This document shows positions 1 to 9,428 of a DNA stretch of 64,000 nucleotides, piece after piece (the stretch's first letter is position 1; the number at the start of each line of letters is the position of its first letter). Both the position numbers and the translations under genes were made by a program. Source of the DNA: Psychrobacter sp. NG254 (GTDB lineage Bacteria; Pseudomonadota; Gammaproteobacteria; Pseudomonadales; Moraxellaceae); assembly GCF_015277735.1 (NCBI RefSeq), contig NZ_JADHDA010000001.1:602762-666761 (forward strand). Reading direction: 5' to 3'. The notes under the pieces were generated by a model, which saw only the letters and a program-made list of their open reading frames with translations, did not search any database and was not told the DNA's origin.

Positions 1-252
1 ACTGGTCATGCGTGTGTCAATGGTACTAGGCGTATGACCAAGTAATCCCAATAAGATAGCCGTATCTGTTGCGTGGCCTTTTCCGGTCGCGGCCAACGAA
101 CCATAAAGCTCAATTTCGATATTAGCAACGGCTGTCAATGCCATTTGCTTGGTTAATGAGGCCAAAAACAGATTAGAGGCCACCATCGGACCTACTGTAT
201 GTGAGCTTGATGGGCCAATGCCAATTTTAAATAAATCAAAAACACTAATCAT
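1..252 (-). CDS. sdaA: L-serine ammonia-lyase, N-terminal part (cut by window edge)
   Basis: Only the first 84 codons lie in the window; the gene continues leftward beyond base 1. Reading the complement from the ATG at 252 gives [20 protein letters not shown], which closely matches the start of Escherichia coli SdaA, including the [10 protein letters not shown] segment of the serine dehydratase beta domain, followed by a conserved [14 protein letters not shown] stretch. The family deaminates L-serine to pyruvate and ammonia in the cytoplasm using an oxygen-labile 4Fe-4S cluster; the cluster-binding half is outside the window. It is divergent from the permease gene that starts at 792. Confidence 0.9.
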   Translation of the reverse strand, partial: MISVFDLFKIGIGPSSSHTVGPMVASNLFLASLTKQMALTAVANIEIELYGSLAATGKGHATDTAILLGLLGHTPSTIDTRMTS

Positions 253-791
253 AATGAGTTACCGAAAAGTTTAAGAGCTCTAGCGATTGCAACAATTGCA
301 TAGAGCGCTTTTATTAAAAATATAATAGACAGCCATAGCTTACAGGCACCGTAGTTCGGTGCGTGTGAGGTGCTATCTATGAAAGGATTGCTATAAAAGA
401 GTACAAGTGGTGACTGAATAATAACTTTTATTTATTTTGAAACTCCGCTATCATGCTCGGAGTCAACGACTATGTAACATCCTGTAAGTCAATATCGCTA
501 TTAAGTAGGCCAGCTTGTAAATGACCAAAGTATTTTGGGTAGCACACATGGTTCTTGTGCCATTAGCTAGAATTGACCATCATACCAAATAATACTTTTG
601 GTTTGTCATATTACAACATAAACGAATGAATTGGGATGACATATTATAGATAGAAAAATATAGACTTCTTTTATCTATATAACCTGCTATCAAAATAGCT
701 CTATTTAGTAGTCTCTCAATTTCGCTCAGTTTTCATTTTAGCAGTTATTTTAGCTTATTACCTTAGTTCAGCTCACATAGGACAAGCGCGC
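253..791. other. Divergent intergenic region, sdaA / NCS2 permease
   Basis: This 539-base spacer separates two divergent genes and must hold both promoters. No ORF with coding character is visible. A small perfect hairpin (GCACCG at 346-351, CGGTGC at 357-362, five-base loop) lies in it, and the stretch from about 590 to 720 is AT-rich. An AGGAC Shine-Dalgarno-like run sits just before the ATG at 792. I do not recognise a riboswitch or an operator. Confidence 0.5.
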
Positions 792-2240
792 ATGCCATCT
801 CAAAAAGACCCTTTATCATCGTCAGACAACAGCGCTCCAGATCAGTCAGCTCAAAACGCATTAGAGGCTGCAGGTATTGATTCAGCCGCCATCAACTACC
901 CACACAATCCAGACTTTGAAAATGGCCGTTGGTTTCCTACATGGCGACCTTATAAGGGCAACTTGGATCGCGATCCAGTGGGTATCAATGACTATTTGCC
1001 ACCATCAAAGAGTGTATTACTAGGGATACAGCATACGTTTGCCATGTTTGGTGCGACGGTGCTCGCGCCATTATTGATGGGGTTTGACCCTAACTTAGCT
1101 ATTTTGATGTCTGGTATCTGTACGGTGATGTTTTTTATGATCACTGGTGGACGCATGCCAAGTTATCTGGGTTCAAGCTTTGCTTTTATTGGTCCAGTCA
1201 TTGCGGTGACGGCATATGCAGGCGCAGGGTTCAATGACAATTTGAATGTGGCGCTAGGCGGTATCATGGCCTGCGGTATTATTTATGCGTTGATTGGCTT
1301 GCTCGTGATGAAGACAGGAACAGGCTGGATTGAGCGCTTAATGCCGCCTATCGTCACCGGCGCTATCGTGATGATTATCGGTCTTAACTTAGCACCAGTG
1401 ACTATTCAAGGCGTGTCTGCCAATCAGTTTGATGCTTGGATGGCCACTTTGACTGTGCTGCTCATCAGTGGGGTGGCGGTATTTACGCGCGGTATGCTAC
1501 GTCGTCTATTGCTACTCGTCGGTCTGGTATTGTCGTACGTGGCTTATTTTGTGATGACCAATATCCTAGGTTTTGGGACTGCGATTGACTTTAGTACGGT
1601 CGCTGCAGCTTCATGGTTTGGGTTACCAAGCATTCATACGCCTCGTTTTGAGCTAAGTGCTATTATTCTCATTGCGCCTGTGGCCTTTATCTTAGTGGCC
1701 GAAAACTTGGGTCACTTTAAAGCCGTAGAGGGTATGACCAAGGCTCGCGTAACCCCTTATATGGGCCGAGCGTTTTTGGCAGATGGTTTGGCCACGACTT
1801 TTTCAGCAGGCTTCGGTGGTACAGGCGTGACCACTTACGCTGAAAACATCGGCGTTATGGCGGTCACAAAAGTATATAGCACCACGATATTTGTAGTCGC
1901 AGGTGTGGTCGCTATTATATTGGGACTGTCACCAAAGTTTGGCGCAATTATCCAAACGATACCAGCGGCTCTATTGGGCGGCGCCTCTATCGTGGTATTC
2001 GGTCTGATCACGGTAGCTGGGATAAAAATTTGGATAGACAGCCACATCGACTTCAGTAAAAACAGCAATTTAATCATCGCTGCTGTGACTGTCATTATGG
2101 GTACAGGTAACTTTAGCTTGCACTTAGGGGGCTTTGATTTGGGCGGTATTGGTACTGCTACTTTAGCCGCTATCGTGTTAAATGCCTTGTTTAACCAAAG
2201 TGCCGAGACGAAAGCGGCGAATAAAGCGTTGGCTAAATAA
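792..2240 (+). CDS. rutG: NCS2-family uracil/pyrimidine permease (RutG/UraA type)
   Basis: A 482-residue integral membrane protein of the nucleobase:cation symporter-2 family, closest in my reading to E. coli RutG. Conserved stretches include QHTFAMFGATVLAPLLMGFD, GGRMPSYLGSSFAFIGPVI and GGFDLGGIGTATLAAIVLNA. The two glutamates that coordinate uracil in UraA have counterparts at E304 (AENLGH) and E351 (TTYAENIGVMAVTKVYS). The expected fold is 14 membrane segments; the first 60 residues are a polar extension longer than in E. coli RutG. It likely imports uracil or a related pyrimidine with protons. No rut catabolic genes adjoin, so uptake for salvage is more likely than a Rut pathway role. The gene ends 43 bases before a bidirectional terminator. 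Confidence 0.85.
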   Translation: MPSQKDPLSSSDNSAPDQSAQNALEAAGIDSAAINYPHNPDFENGRWFPTWRPYKGNLDRDPVGINDYLPPSKSVLLGIQHTFAMFGATVLAPLLMGFDPNLAILMSGICTVMFFMITGGRMPSYLGSSFAFIGPVIAVTAYAGAGFNDNLNVALGGIMACGIIYALIGLLVMKTGTGWIERLMPPIVTGAIVMIIGLNLAPVTIQGVSANQFDAWMATLTVLLISGVAVFTRGMLRRLLLLVGLVLSYVAYFVMTNILGFGTAIDFSTVAAASWFGLPSIHTPRFELSAIILIAPVAFILVAENLGHFKAVEGMTKARVTPYMGRAFLADGLATTFSAGFGGTGVTTYAENIGVMAVTKVYSTTIFVVAGVVAIILGLSPKFGAIIQTIPAALLGGASIVVFGLITVAGIKIWIDSHIDFSKNSNLIIAAVTVIMGTGNFSLHLGGFDLGGIGTATLAAIVLNALFNQSAETKAANKALAK

Positions 2241-2282
2241 TTAGTCTCTAAAATGTTTAAGTTTGCAGTAAATGCAGTAACT

Positions 2283-2320
2283 AAAAAGCGCCCATGCTAT
2301 CAATAGCATGGGCGCTTTTT
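2283..2320. terminator. Bidirectional rho-independent terminator
   Basis: A near-perfect palindrome, AAAAAGCGCCCATGCTAT followed by ATAGCATGGGCGCTTTTT. It lies between the convergent permease (plus) and DMT transporter (minus) genes. The A-run and T-run on the two sides let it serve both strands. Confidence 0.9.
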
Positions 2321-2373
2321 ATTGAATAGTATTGATTTATATCGTCCGAGAAAATCGAACAATAGTGTCGAGC

Positions 2374-3306
2374 TTACTTATAATCTCGCTTATAGAACTT
2401 TGAAAAAAACCGATAACGGCGTAGTGCCCGTGGTTTTGGTTTTAACGATCCCAAATAAATGGCAAACATCGTAAGCAAAGCGCCGCCCCATTGTAAGCTG
2501 TTGATGGGTTTGTCCAGCCAGCTATAGTCAATAATGAGGGCGGCAACAGGCTCGGTCAGTAGTAATAATCCTGTCAGTGCCAGTGATAGCTTAGGGATAG
2601 AATAGGCAATCAGGCCCCAAGCCAAGCACTGCATCACCGTACCATAAATCAGTACCCAACCAAGCTCAGACCAGGTATTGGGCAAAATGTTACCCATATC
2701 GAAAGCCAACATCGGCACAACCATGGCAAGCACACCACCGATACTGATTAATTGCATCAGCATAAATATGGGTACAGGCTCGGTATCGTGTGTCTTACGG
2801 ATAAAAGTCATCGATGCTGCCAGCATCGCGCCTGACACAATACCTGTGACAAAGCCCCAAGTGGCGGCGCTGTTGTTAGCAAATTCAGGACTGCCAATCA
2901 TGGCCACGCCCAGCATCGCCAAAAATAAACTGATGAGCTGTACGATAGATTGACGTTCATTAAAATATAAAAAGCCAATGGCGGCTAAGAAAAAAATCTG
3001 CAAGCTGTTGAGCAAGGTTGAGATGCCAGGGCCGACGGCATAAATACTCTCGTGCCAAAGTGCCAAATCCAATCCCAAAAAAGCCCCTGACAGTAAGCTA
3101 TAAACAATCGCTCGCCTTGATTGGGGTAGATGCTGCCCCATGGTTTTTGCTAAGACCGCAAAGACGATACCTGAAATAGCCAATCGCCAAAACGACATTG
3201 CCCAGCCGCCGATATCAACGTGAGCCACGATCAAACTGCCCAAACCAAAAATGATACAACCAATGACTAAGCCTATAGGTGCAGAGCGTGATGAAGCGAT
3301 AGCCAT
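2374..3306 (-). CDS. DMT-superfamily transporter with two EamA domains
   Basis: A 310-residue membrane protein with ten hydrophobic segments arranged as two EamA halves (about residues 10-140 and 150-290). The LDLALWHESIYAVGPGISTLL segment, followed by FNERQSIVQLISLFLAMLGV at the end of the first half, is typical of drug/metabolite exporters. The C-terminus is basic (KPKPRALRRYR). An AAGGAC ribosome site precedes the ATG. The family exports amino acids, nucleosides or other small metabolites; the substrate cannot be read from sequence. It is transcribed alone, divergent from the WG-repeat gene. Confidence 0.85.
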   Translation of the reverse strand: MAIASSRSAPIGLVIGCIIFGLGSLIVAHVDIGGWAMSFWRLAISGIVFAVLAKTMGQHLPQSRRAIVYSLLSGAFLGLDLALWHESIYAVGPGISTLLNSLQIFFLAAIGFLYFNERQSIVQLISLFLAMLGVAMIGSPEFANNSAATWGFVTGIVSGAMLAASMTFIRKTHDTEPVPIFMLMQLISIGGVLAMVVPMLAFDMGNILPNTWSELGWVLIYGTVMQCLAWGLIAYSIPKLSLALTGLLLLTEPVAALIIDYSWLDKPINSLQWGGALLTMFAIYLGSLKPKPRALRRYRFFSKFYKRDYK

Positions 3307-3772
3307 ATAATGTCCTTATGTTAATATTCTTATTATGACGTCACGCTGCTCATGTGACGTTTCACCAAGGCCATATTGTCGTGGTTTTGTACATAAAATG
3401 AAATGGTAAAACCAAAATTTATTCTGGTTTTTTAAATAGGCTGTCGCTATAGCTAATCCTACTGTGTGTACAGGCTACACATACACGATTAAAGTTACTG
3501 ATAGTGATGACTAATAGCGACAGCAATCTTAGTAGCGGTATCGCTACATGATGGTACCGACATAGTGAGATTTGTCAGTATAAATCGTAGCACAGTATAG
3601 CAATGTCTTTATAATCGAGTGACGCCCTTACAGTAATGACATTGGCGCTGATACAACAATTTGTTAGTCTAGAGTCTGTTTAATATTCAAACAGACCTTT
3701 ATGCTTTACCGTATATTGAATGCTTCGTCCATTATCTCAAACACTCTGTATATTATTTGCCTAGGTTTACTT
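3307..3772. other. Divergent intergenic region, DMT transporter / WG-repeat gene
   Basis: About 465 bases without a convincing gene. It holds promoters for both flanking genes. A weak in-frame extension of the WG-repeat gene (from 3701) covers the right end but lacks a ribosome site. I see no repeat, RNA gene or clear operator here. Confidence 0.4.
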
Positions 3773-4807
3773 ATGCTTCGATACTTTTTTTCAAACAACC
3801 ACTCACACATAGTATCCGGTACATCTAGAACAGTGTCGCGCTATGGTTTGTTTATCAGTGTCTCTTTGGGTTTGCTGTTTACGGTGCCCAGCGCCCAAGC
3901 GGCCAGTTGTAAACTGCCCAAAAGCTACTACAAAAATGTCGCTTGTACCGCAAGTAGCAAGTATTTTTTAGCGACCAAGGATTTTGGTGCGCCTGTGGCA
4001 TTGATTGACAAAAAAGGTAAAAGAGTCGTTGATTTATCACGCTATCAAAAGGTCGATGCCGATAAAATATCGAGCGATCTGCTACCTGTATTGCGTAACA
4101 GTCGTGTCGGTTATCTCAATATGCAAGGCCGCGAAGTCGTGCCTGCAATGTATGACATACTCACAGAAAGTGGAGGATGGGCGCGACCTGTATCAGATGG
4201 ACGTATCGTGGTAAAAAAAGACGGTAACTATGGCGTGATTAACACGGCCAATAGCACGGTTGTTTCATTCTCGGCAGCCATTGATGATATTGATAACTAC
4301 CGTAATGGCGTGGCGCGAGTACGAAAAAATAGTGCGACCAGTTGGGTCGATAAAAATGGGAATACGGCTCGTGACCCCAATGCATCATCCGCCAAAGAGT
4401 CTGCACCTGCTACTGACAGCGCTAAGCCATCGTCCGTGCCTAAATCATCGTCAGGGCCTAAGCCGCCTATATCTAGCGGTTTTACCACGCTGCAATCACG
4501 TCAACAGGATGGCAAATGGGGCTTTGTTGATGATAATAACATCACCATGATTACTTATTCGTTCGATGAGGTACGCCCATTCTCTGAGTCGCTGGCGGGC
4601 GTGCGTATCGGCAAAGAATGGGGATTTATCAATTTGGGCGGAGAGTTGGTGATTCCTTTTCGCTTTGCAAGCGATGGGGTGTTGGCTGACGACTATAAAG
4701 GTAAGCCGTCATTTACCTTTACCGGTGGTAAGGCATGGATTGGCAATTTAAAGAATGGCAATAAAATGTGTGTTGACAAAGAGGGTACTGGGGTCGCGTG
4801 CGATTAG
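3773..4807 (+). CDS. Exported WG-repeat protein
   Basis: A 344-residue protein if started at the ATG at 3773; an upstream in-frame ATG at 3701 would add 24 residues ahead of the signal peptide. Residues about 20-45 form a signal peptide (GLFISVSLGLLFTVPSAQA, cleavage before ASC). The mature part carries WG/KWG-type repeats: KDGNYGVI, DGKWGFVDD and GKEWGFINLGGE, with a Ser/Pro/Lys-rich linker around residues 200-245. WG repeats are beta-rich modules of unknown function. Probably periplasmic. It is a single gene followed by a strong hairpin. Confidence 0.75.
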   Translation: MLRYFFSNNHSHIVSGTSRTVSRYGLFISVSLGLLFTVPSAQAASCKLPKSYYKNVACTASSKYFLATKDFGAPVALIDKKGKRVVDLSRYQKVDADKISSDLLPVLRNSRVGYLNMQGREVVPAMYDILTESGGWARPVSDGRIVVKKDGNYGVINTANSTVVSFSAAIDDIDNYRNGVARVRKNSATSWVDKNGNTARDPNASSAKESAPATDSAKPSSVPKSSSGPKPPISSGFTTLQSRQQDGKWGFVDDNNITMITYSFDEVRPFSESLAGVRIGKEWGFINLGGELVIPFRFASDGVLADDYKGKPSFTFTGGKAWIGNLKNGNKMCVDKEGTGVACD

Positions 4808-4831
4808 CGCGACTATCAAAACTTAATACGC

Positions 4832-4884
4832 AATAAAAAAAAGAGTGCCAACCTATTTATCATAGGCTGGCACTCTTTTTTATT
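4832..4884. terminator. Bidirectional rho-independent terminator
   Basis: Arms AGAGTGCCAACCTAT and ATAGGCTGGCACTCT (one mismatch), flanked by an A-run and a T-run. It lies between the convergent WG-repeat gene and the alpha/beta hydrolase gene and can act on both strands. Confidence 0.85.
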
Positions 4885-4956
4885 GCACACATTTTTTTAT
4901 CGAGTACATGATACGTGCCTTGTACTGACAGCAGGTATGGACATGGCAGGAAGTGG

Positions 4957-5991
4957 CTATTTATCCGATAAATGATGGCTGATTAAATCAACCATATAAG
5001 GCTGATAATACTCTGGAATATCATGTGCCATGCCTTCAATCAGATGAAACTTAGCATTAGGGATGGTTTTGGCAACCACGCGGCCCTGTGAGGCAGGAAT
5101 TAAGCCATCAGCGCTACCATGTAGTACAATGGTTGGTGCTTTGACTTGCTTACTAAAGCGACTGATAGATCCTGATGCCAATATAGCATTAAGCTGCTGG
5201 ACCGTACCTAGCGGATGAAAGTTGCGCTGATAGCGAATCTTGGCAATCTCACGCACCATCCGTACATTGACATGCCCTGGTGTACCAACGGTCTTCATAA
5301 ACCACACGCTATGACGGACGATATCACGTTCAGAATGACTCTCTGGACGATTAATAAGGGTGTACAGCTGCTTGGGCTTTGGCGGCTTTAAAAAGGCACG
5401 ATTGGTCGTCGTAAACATCAGCGCCATACGCTGTACCAAGCTGGGATAACGAGCCGCTACGATCTGTGCGATCATGCCGCCCATCGAAGCACCAAGCAAA
5501 TGGGTCTTGCCAAGCTTGAGGGCCTTAATCAAACGCGCAGTGTCTTCTGCCATATCTGTCAGATTATAGGCAACCTGTGTGCTTTTATTGGACAGGCCAG
5601 TTTGCAATCGTACCATCATTTTGAGCTGACTGATGCGTGGCAATCCCTCAATCTGCACTTTAGAGGACAGACCAATATCACGATTGTCAAAACGAATCAC
5701 AAAGAAACCAGCATCAATAAAGCGTTTGATGAAATTGTCAGGCCAAAATATCATCTGTGACCCTAGCCCCATAATCATCAGTAGCGGCGGATGATTAGGG
5801 TTACCTCCTGCCTCGACACACAGCTCAATGCCATCACCGATATCGATCATCGCTTGCTGCAGGTGCTGACTCAAATCTGAGTCGCGCCATTGGTGTGCCC
5901 CAAATCGTTGCCATTCAGGCGTGGGGTAGGTGTCTAGATTGTCTAAGGGTTCAGTCAATTTGGCACTATTGATGTCATCTGATTTTATCAT
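4957..5991 (-). CDS. Alpha/beta-fold hydrolase
   Basis: A 344-residue cytoplasmic alpha/beta hydrolase. Visible landmarks are the oxyanion region LLMIMGLGSQMIFW, the strand motif RFDNRDIGLSS, the nucleophile elbow GASMGG with the catalytic serine, the acid region HGSADGLIPASQGR and a histidine in GMAHDIPEYY. The FDNRDIGLS signature is shared with esterases of the aclacinomycin methylesterase type, but the substrate is not predictable. The start has an AGGAC site. A rubredoxin gene lies 27 bases upstream on the same strand, so the two may be co-transcribed. Confidence 0.85.
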   Translation of the reverse strand: MIKSDDINSAKLTEPLDNLDTYPTPEWQRFGAHQWRDSDLSQHLQQAMIDIGDGIELCVEAGGNPNHPPLLMIMGLGSQMIFWPDNFIKRFIDAGFFVIRFDNRDIGLSSKVQIEGLPRISQLKMMVRLQTGLSNKSTQVAYNLTDMAEDTARLIKALKLGKTHLLGASMGGMIAQIVAARYPSLVQRMALMFTTTNRAFLKPPKPKQLYTLINRPESHSERDIVRHSVWFMKTVGTPGHVNVRMVREIAKIRYQRNFHPLGTVQQLNAILASGSISRFSKQVKAPTIVLHGSADGLIPASQGRVVAKTIPNAKFHLIEGMAHDIPEYYQPYMVDLISHHLSDK

Positions 5992-6018
5992 GAAGTGTCC
6001 TAATTAGAGGGTCATCTA

Positions 6019-6183
6019 CTACAGCTCAAGCATCTCAAAGTCAAGCTTGCCGACGCCGCACTCAGGGCAAGTCCAGTCATCAGGGATGTCGTCCCATTTT
6101 GTGCCAGGGGCAATGCCTTCTTCAGGGCAGCCCAGTGCTTCATCATATATCCAGCCACAGACGATACATTCATAACGTTTCAT
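6019..6183 (-). CDS. rubA: Rubredoxin
   Basis: A 54-residue protein read on the complement, beginning [20 protein letters not shown] and ending [14 protein letters not shown]. Two CxxC pairs (C6-C9 and C39-C42) bind the single iron of rubredoxin, and the length is the usual one for the family. Rubredoxins carry electrons between a flavin reductase and partners such as alkane hydroxylases or oxidative-stress reductases. No rubredoxin reductase or alkB adjoins. It lies 27 bases upstream of the hydrolase gene. The protein is below 60 residues, so it is easily missed in ORF calling. Confidence 0.93.
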   Translation of the reverse strand: MKRYECIVCGWIYDEALGCPEEGIAPGTKWDDIPDDWTCPECGVGKLDFEMLEL

Positions 6184-6713
6184 AAATAAGTCCTATCGAT
6201 CATTACCAGTGTTACAGTGCGCTATATACGCTTAGGTTTGGGGTTGCAGTTATTCGTTCAGCTGCTATATGCGGTTACTACCTTTATAACAACGATATGA
6301 GACTGCAAAAACGCACGTAGTTTAGCATATAACCGTGATTTTCATAGTTAAGTTTACACTTGTATATTGAGATGAGTTGTCTTTTATCAAGTCCGTACTG
6401 ACGCTATATTGCAGTGATTGGCTGCAACAACAGACGCGCATCCGCAATGCGAAGGCCAGTTATGCTATAATAATCGCCGTCAAATTTATAGTGTTATAGT
6501 CGAACTACTCTTAAAGTGTTACGGCGTTAGACTCGCTTAGCCTACTACTGTAGTACTCGCGCTCGTCTGCCTTGTATTATTTTTAACATGGATTGACTAT
6601 ATCTACTATTTGCCGCTGATAAGTCATGAGTGATTTATGAGCAGTTGTCATATCGTTCATATCAGTTATTCAAGTCACGCCAGTTATCTCAGTCATATAA
6701 GCTAAGGGTTATC
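6184..6713. other. Divergent intergenic region, rubredoxin / apt
   Basis: About 530 bases without a convincing gene. A TATAAT at 6466-6471 is a possible -10 box for apt, but no good -35 stands at the right distance. An in-frame extension of apt back to 6630 lacks a ribosome site. Nothing else is recognised. Confidence 0.4.
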
Positions 6714-7280
6714 ATGAGTATCAATGCCGCCACATCCGCGACCACCGAAAGCGCGTCATCTCCTACACGTAATACTGACCATCCATTTTGGCAGGTTATT
6801 CGCACAGTACCAGACTTTCCAAAAGTCGGCATTGATTTTTATGATATTACCCCGTTACTCCGTAGTCACATCAATGAAGTCATCGATGCGCTGCTTGCCG
6901 CATTGCCAGAGGGCCTTATGGATGATGTCGATTGCTTGGGTGCTGTTGAAGCACGCGGATTTGTGTTTGCCAGCATGCTCGCAGGACGCTTGGGTAAGGG
7001 TATGATACTACTACGCAAACCGGGTAAACTGCCACCACCAGTGGCCAACAAAGCATACGCGCTAGAGTATGGCAAAGACACGCTTGAGATGCAAAACAAC
7101 TTGCCACCTGAGCGCGTACTACTGGTCGATGATATTTTGGCGACTGGTGGTACATTGACCACTGCTTATGAGCTGTGTCAATCAGCCGATCATACGGTGG
7201 TGGGTGCATTGGTGTTATTAGACTTGGTTGATTTGCATGGTGAGTTCCCAGTGCCTGTCTATACCGTACTAAAAGCTTAA
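6714..7280 (+). CDS. apt: Adenine phosphoribosyltransferase
   Basis: A 188-residue purine-salvage enzyme that makes AMP from adenine and PRPP in the cytoplasm. The PRPP-binding loop VLLVDDILATGGTL is near residues 135-148. Family stretches PDFPKVGIDFYDITPLL and EARGFVFASMLAGRLGKG are clear, as is RKPGKLPP. I chose the ATG at 6714 because AAGGG lies just upstream; an in-frame ATG at 6630 would add 28 residues of no family similarity. The first 20 residues are a Ser/Thr/Ala-rich extension. A perfect terminator follows. Confidence 0.93.
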   Translation: MSINAATSATTESASSPTRNTDHPFWQVIRTVPDFPKVGIDFYDITPLLRSHINEVIDALLAALPEGLMDDVDCLGAVEARGFVFASMLAGRLGKGMILLRKPGKLPPPVANKAYALEYGKDTLEMQNNLPPERVLLVDDILATGGTLTTAYELCQSADHTVVGALVLLDLVDLHGEFPVPVYTVLKA

Positions 7281-7380
7281 TAGGGTCAATTGATAACCTA
7301 GTTGGTCATAAATAAAGCAAAGGTATAATTTAGCTTTCTTTATTTTTGCATTGAACTGACTATAAGCTGTAAAAATACAG

Positions 7381-7420
7381 ACAAAAAAGCGCCCTGAATA
7401 ATATCAGGGCGCTTTTTTGT
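7381..7420. terminator. Bidirectional rho-independent terminator
   Basis: A perfect inverted repeat with 17-base arms (ACAAAAAAGCGCCCTGA and its complement) and a six-base loop. It lies between the convergent apt gene and the exported-protein gene that ends at 7449. Confidence 0.9.
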
Positions 7421-7448
7421 CTGGTTTAGGTTGAATACTATAATAGAC

Positions 7449-7958
7449 TTACACTGACTGCTGTTTGGTTTGCTCATAACTGTCACAAGCGTGCTCAATC
7501 AGTCGGCGTCCAACGGTTTTTGGGGCAGTCACCTTAAAGTCTTTTGTGGTCAGTATCGGTTTCTCTGATTGCCATGACTTGAGGACTTTATCATCAGCAT
7601 CGTAGTTGACGTAGGCTCTCTTATAGTAACTGGCATCTTTGCAGGAAATCAGTAATTGCTGATCACTACGCTGAATGCTATTTTCTTTTATATCGCTCTT
7701 CTCTTTTACAGCCCCTTTGTCCTTTACGGCAGTCTTCTCTTTCTTGATCTGCTTTTGCACGGGGTATGTTCTGAGCATCGACACTGTGATGTTTTCGACG
7801 TCTTTTTCGTCTATGATATTTATGTCAGAGCTTTCAATAGAGTCCAAATCTATACTAAAAGTCGATCCAGAACTGCTCTCAGACACCTCTACCCAGTTGA
7901 CACCATGGGCACTAATCATTAGTGCACTACTGGCCAATAACATTGATAGCCGTTTCAT
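7449..7958 (-). CDS. Exported protein, possibly surface-adhesin E-like
   Basis: A 169-residue protein started at the complement ATG at 7958, which has AAGG about nine bases upstream; a longer frame from 8012 would place 18 residues before the signal peptide. MKRLSMLLASSALMISAHG is a signal peptide. The mature part begins VNWVEVSESSSGSTFSIDLD and later has LLISCKDASYYKRAYVNYD, a layout resembling the surface-adhesin protein E domain (Trp near the start, a pair of cysteines, aromatic strands). A Lys/Glu-rich charged insertion lies near residues 75-95. The function is unknown; the family link is tentative. Confidence 0.6.
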   Translation of the reverse strand: MKRLSMLLASSALMISAHGVNWVEVSESSSGSTFSIDLDSIESSDINIIDEKDVENITVSMLRTYPVQKQIKKEKTAVKDKGAVKEKSDIKENSIQRSDQQLLISCKDASYYKRAYVNYDADDKVLKSWQSEKPILTTKDFKVTAPKTVGRRLIEHACDSYEQTKQQSV

Positions 7959-8063
7959 ACTTGAGCCTTGCTGCTGGTTGTTTAAAGTAAGTAATGATAG
8001 CCAACTTGCCATTAACAGGCAAATATCTTTTGTGAGAGGTCAGTGAGAGTCCTGTTGCCCTTG

Positions 8064-9005
8064 TTACCCGCGCATGGTCGATAGCATCTTAGCAAGCTCG
8101 TCACGTGCGCCAATAAAACCATCAATACCTTTGGGTAATAAGTCTTGTGTGACCTTATCTTGCTGATAGGCGGCGCTGAATTCTTCATGCGTCAAACTCA
8201 CTTGAGTCATCGCCTTCATATCCATCGACATACTAGGGGATAACTGACGGGTAACCTCTGTATCCATCGCCGCCAGCTCGTCAATGAGATTGGGAGCTAT
8301 GGTCAACAGGTCGCACCCTGCTAGTGCCAAGATTTGCTCAACTGAGCGAAAACTTGCGCCCATGACTTGTGTCTGGTAGCCGTGCTGCTTGTAGTATTGA
8401 TAAATAAGTTTGACGGATTGGACGCCCATGTCGTCAGATGCTGGGACGTTCTGACGGCTCTGTTGGCGTTTTTGCCAATCCAAGATACGGCCAACGAATG
8501 GCGATATCAAGGTCACACCAGCGTCTGCACAAGCGATGGCTTGGTGTTGACCGAATAGGAGCGTCAAGTTGCAGTGAACGCCTTGGGTTTCAAGATAACG
8601 TGCTGCTTCGATGCCTTGCCAAGTCGCTGCCATTTTTATCAGGACGCGTTCTGAGTCGATACCTGCTTTTTGGTAGGCCTCCATAAATGCCAAGGCTTTG
8701 TCTATCGTGGCCTGAGTATCATAAGAGAGACGAGCATCTACTTCAGTAGATACGCGGCCTTCGATCAGCGCTAAAATATCGCAGCCAACTTTTATCGTCA
8801 GTGTATCAATAACGGCATCGATGTCACCGTTATGACGGCTCATCGTTTCTGATAGGACAGCTTGATTGTCAGAATGAATGAGCGCTTTGGTAATGAGGCT
8901 TGGGTTGGTGGTCGCATCAATAGGTTTTAGGCGTGCAATGTCGGTCAAATCGCCCGTATCAGCGACAATGGTGGTCATGGTTTTTAATTGTTGTAATACG
9001 CTCAT
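8064..9005 (-). CDS. tal: Transaldolase
   Basis: A 313-residue enzyme of the pentose phosphate pathway that moves a dihydroxyacetone unit between sugar phosphates. The Schiff-base lysine is in RVLIKMAATWQG. The N-terminal IDATTNPSLITKA and the LTLLFGQHQAIACADAGVTLISPFVGRI region are diagnostic. The length equals that of the classical E. coli enzyme if started at 9005, where AAGG lies upstream; eight extra residues from 9029 are unlikely. It is a single gene with its own promoter in the spacer before pheA. Confidence 0.95.
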   Translation of the reverse strand: MSVLQQLKTMTTIVADTGDLTDIARLKPIDATTNPSLITKALIHSDNQAVLSETMSRHNGDIDAVIDTLTIKVGCDILALIEGRVSTEVDARLSYDTQATIDKALAFMEAYQKAGIDSERVLIKMAATWQGIEAARYLETQGVHCNLTLLFGQHQAIACADAGVTLISPFVGRILDWQKRQQSRQNVPASDDMGVQSVKLIYQYYKQHGYQTQVMGASFRSVEQILALAGCDLLTIAPNLIDELAAMDTEVTRQLSPSMSMDMKAMTQVSLTHEEFSAAYQQDKVTQDLLPKGIDGFIGARDELAKMLSTMRG

Positions 9006-9428
9006 CAGATAGCCTTCTATAGTAATCACATCGATATTAATGACAGGATGCTTTTTTATTTATAATTTGAGTAGGGTTGGAAAGGGAACTGTAACACAGT
9101 TTTGAGCATGTGTTTTTGCAGAGTTAAGGCATGCATCGCTGTTATGAGCGCTAACTGTGATAACATTTATAGCCGTTGTGCCGTTTATACGTATTTACGA
9201 ATGGGCACTGACCCAAGTTTTTGTTATAGTAGAGCCCGCGACCTATTGGTCTGTTATATAGACTCACCAATGTCGTCGCTGATGGCGATGTCAGATAGCG
9301 CATGGTCTTTAATAAGAGCAGCTTATCTAATCAGGATACAGTATCCAATCGCCATAATAAAACAGGCAATCGTAGTAACAAATATAGTCATACTTAACAG
9401 TGATAAAATCTAAAAAGGATGGGCGGTA
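9006..9428. other. Divergent intergenic region, tal / pheA
   Basis: A 423-base spacer that must hold promoters for tal and for the aromatic biosynthesis genes. An extended -10-like sequence, TTGTTATAGT, ends at 9230. A 103-codon ORF (9102-9413) has no coding character and I do not accept it. No Phe-rich leader peptide or attenuator was identified. Confidence 0.4.

Noticed and set aside
5500..5760. 86-codon plus-strand ORF opposite the alpha/beta hydrolase
   Set aside because: Shadow ORF; the minus strand carries the full set of hydrolase motifs.
9102..9413. 103-codon ORF upstream of pheA, considered as a leader peptide
   Set aside because: Too long, with no run of Phe or Tyr codons and no paired terminator/antiterminator hairpins before pheA.
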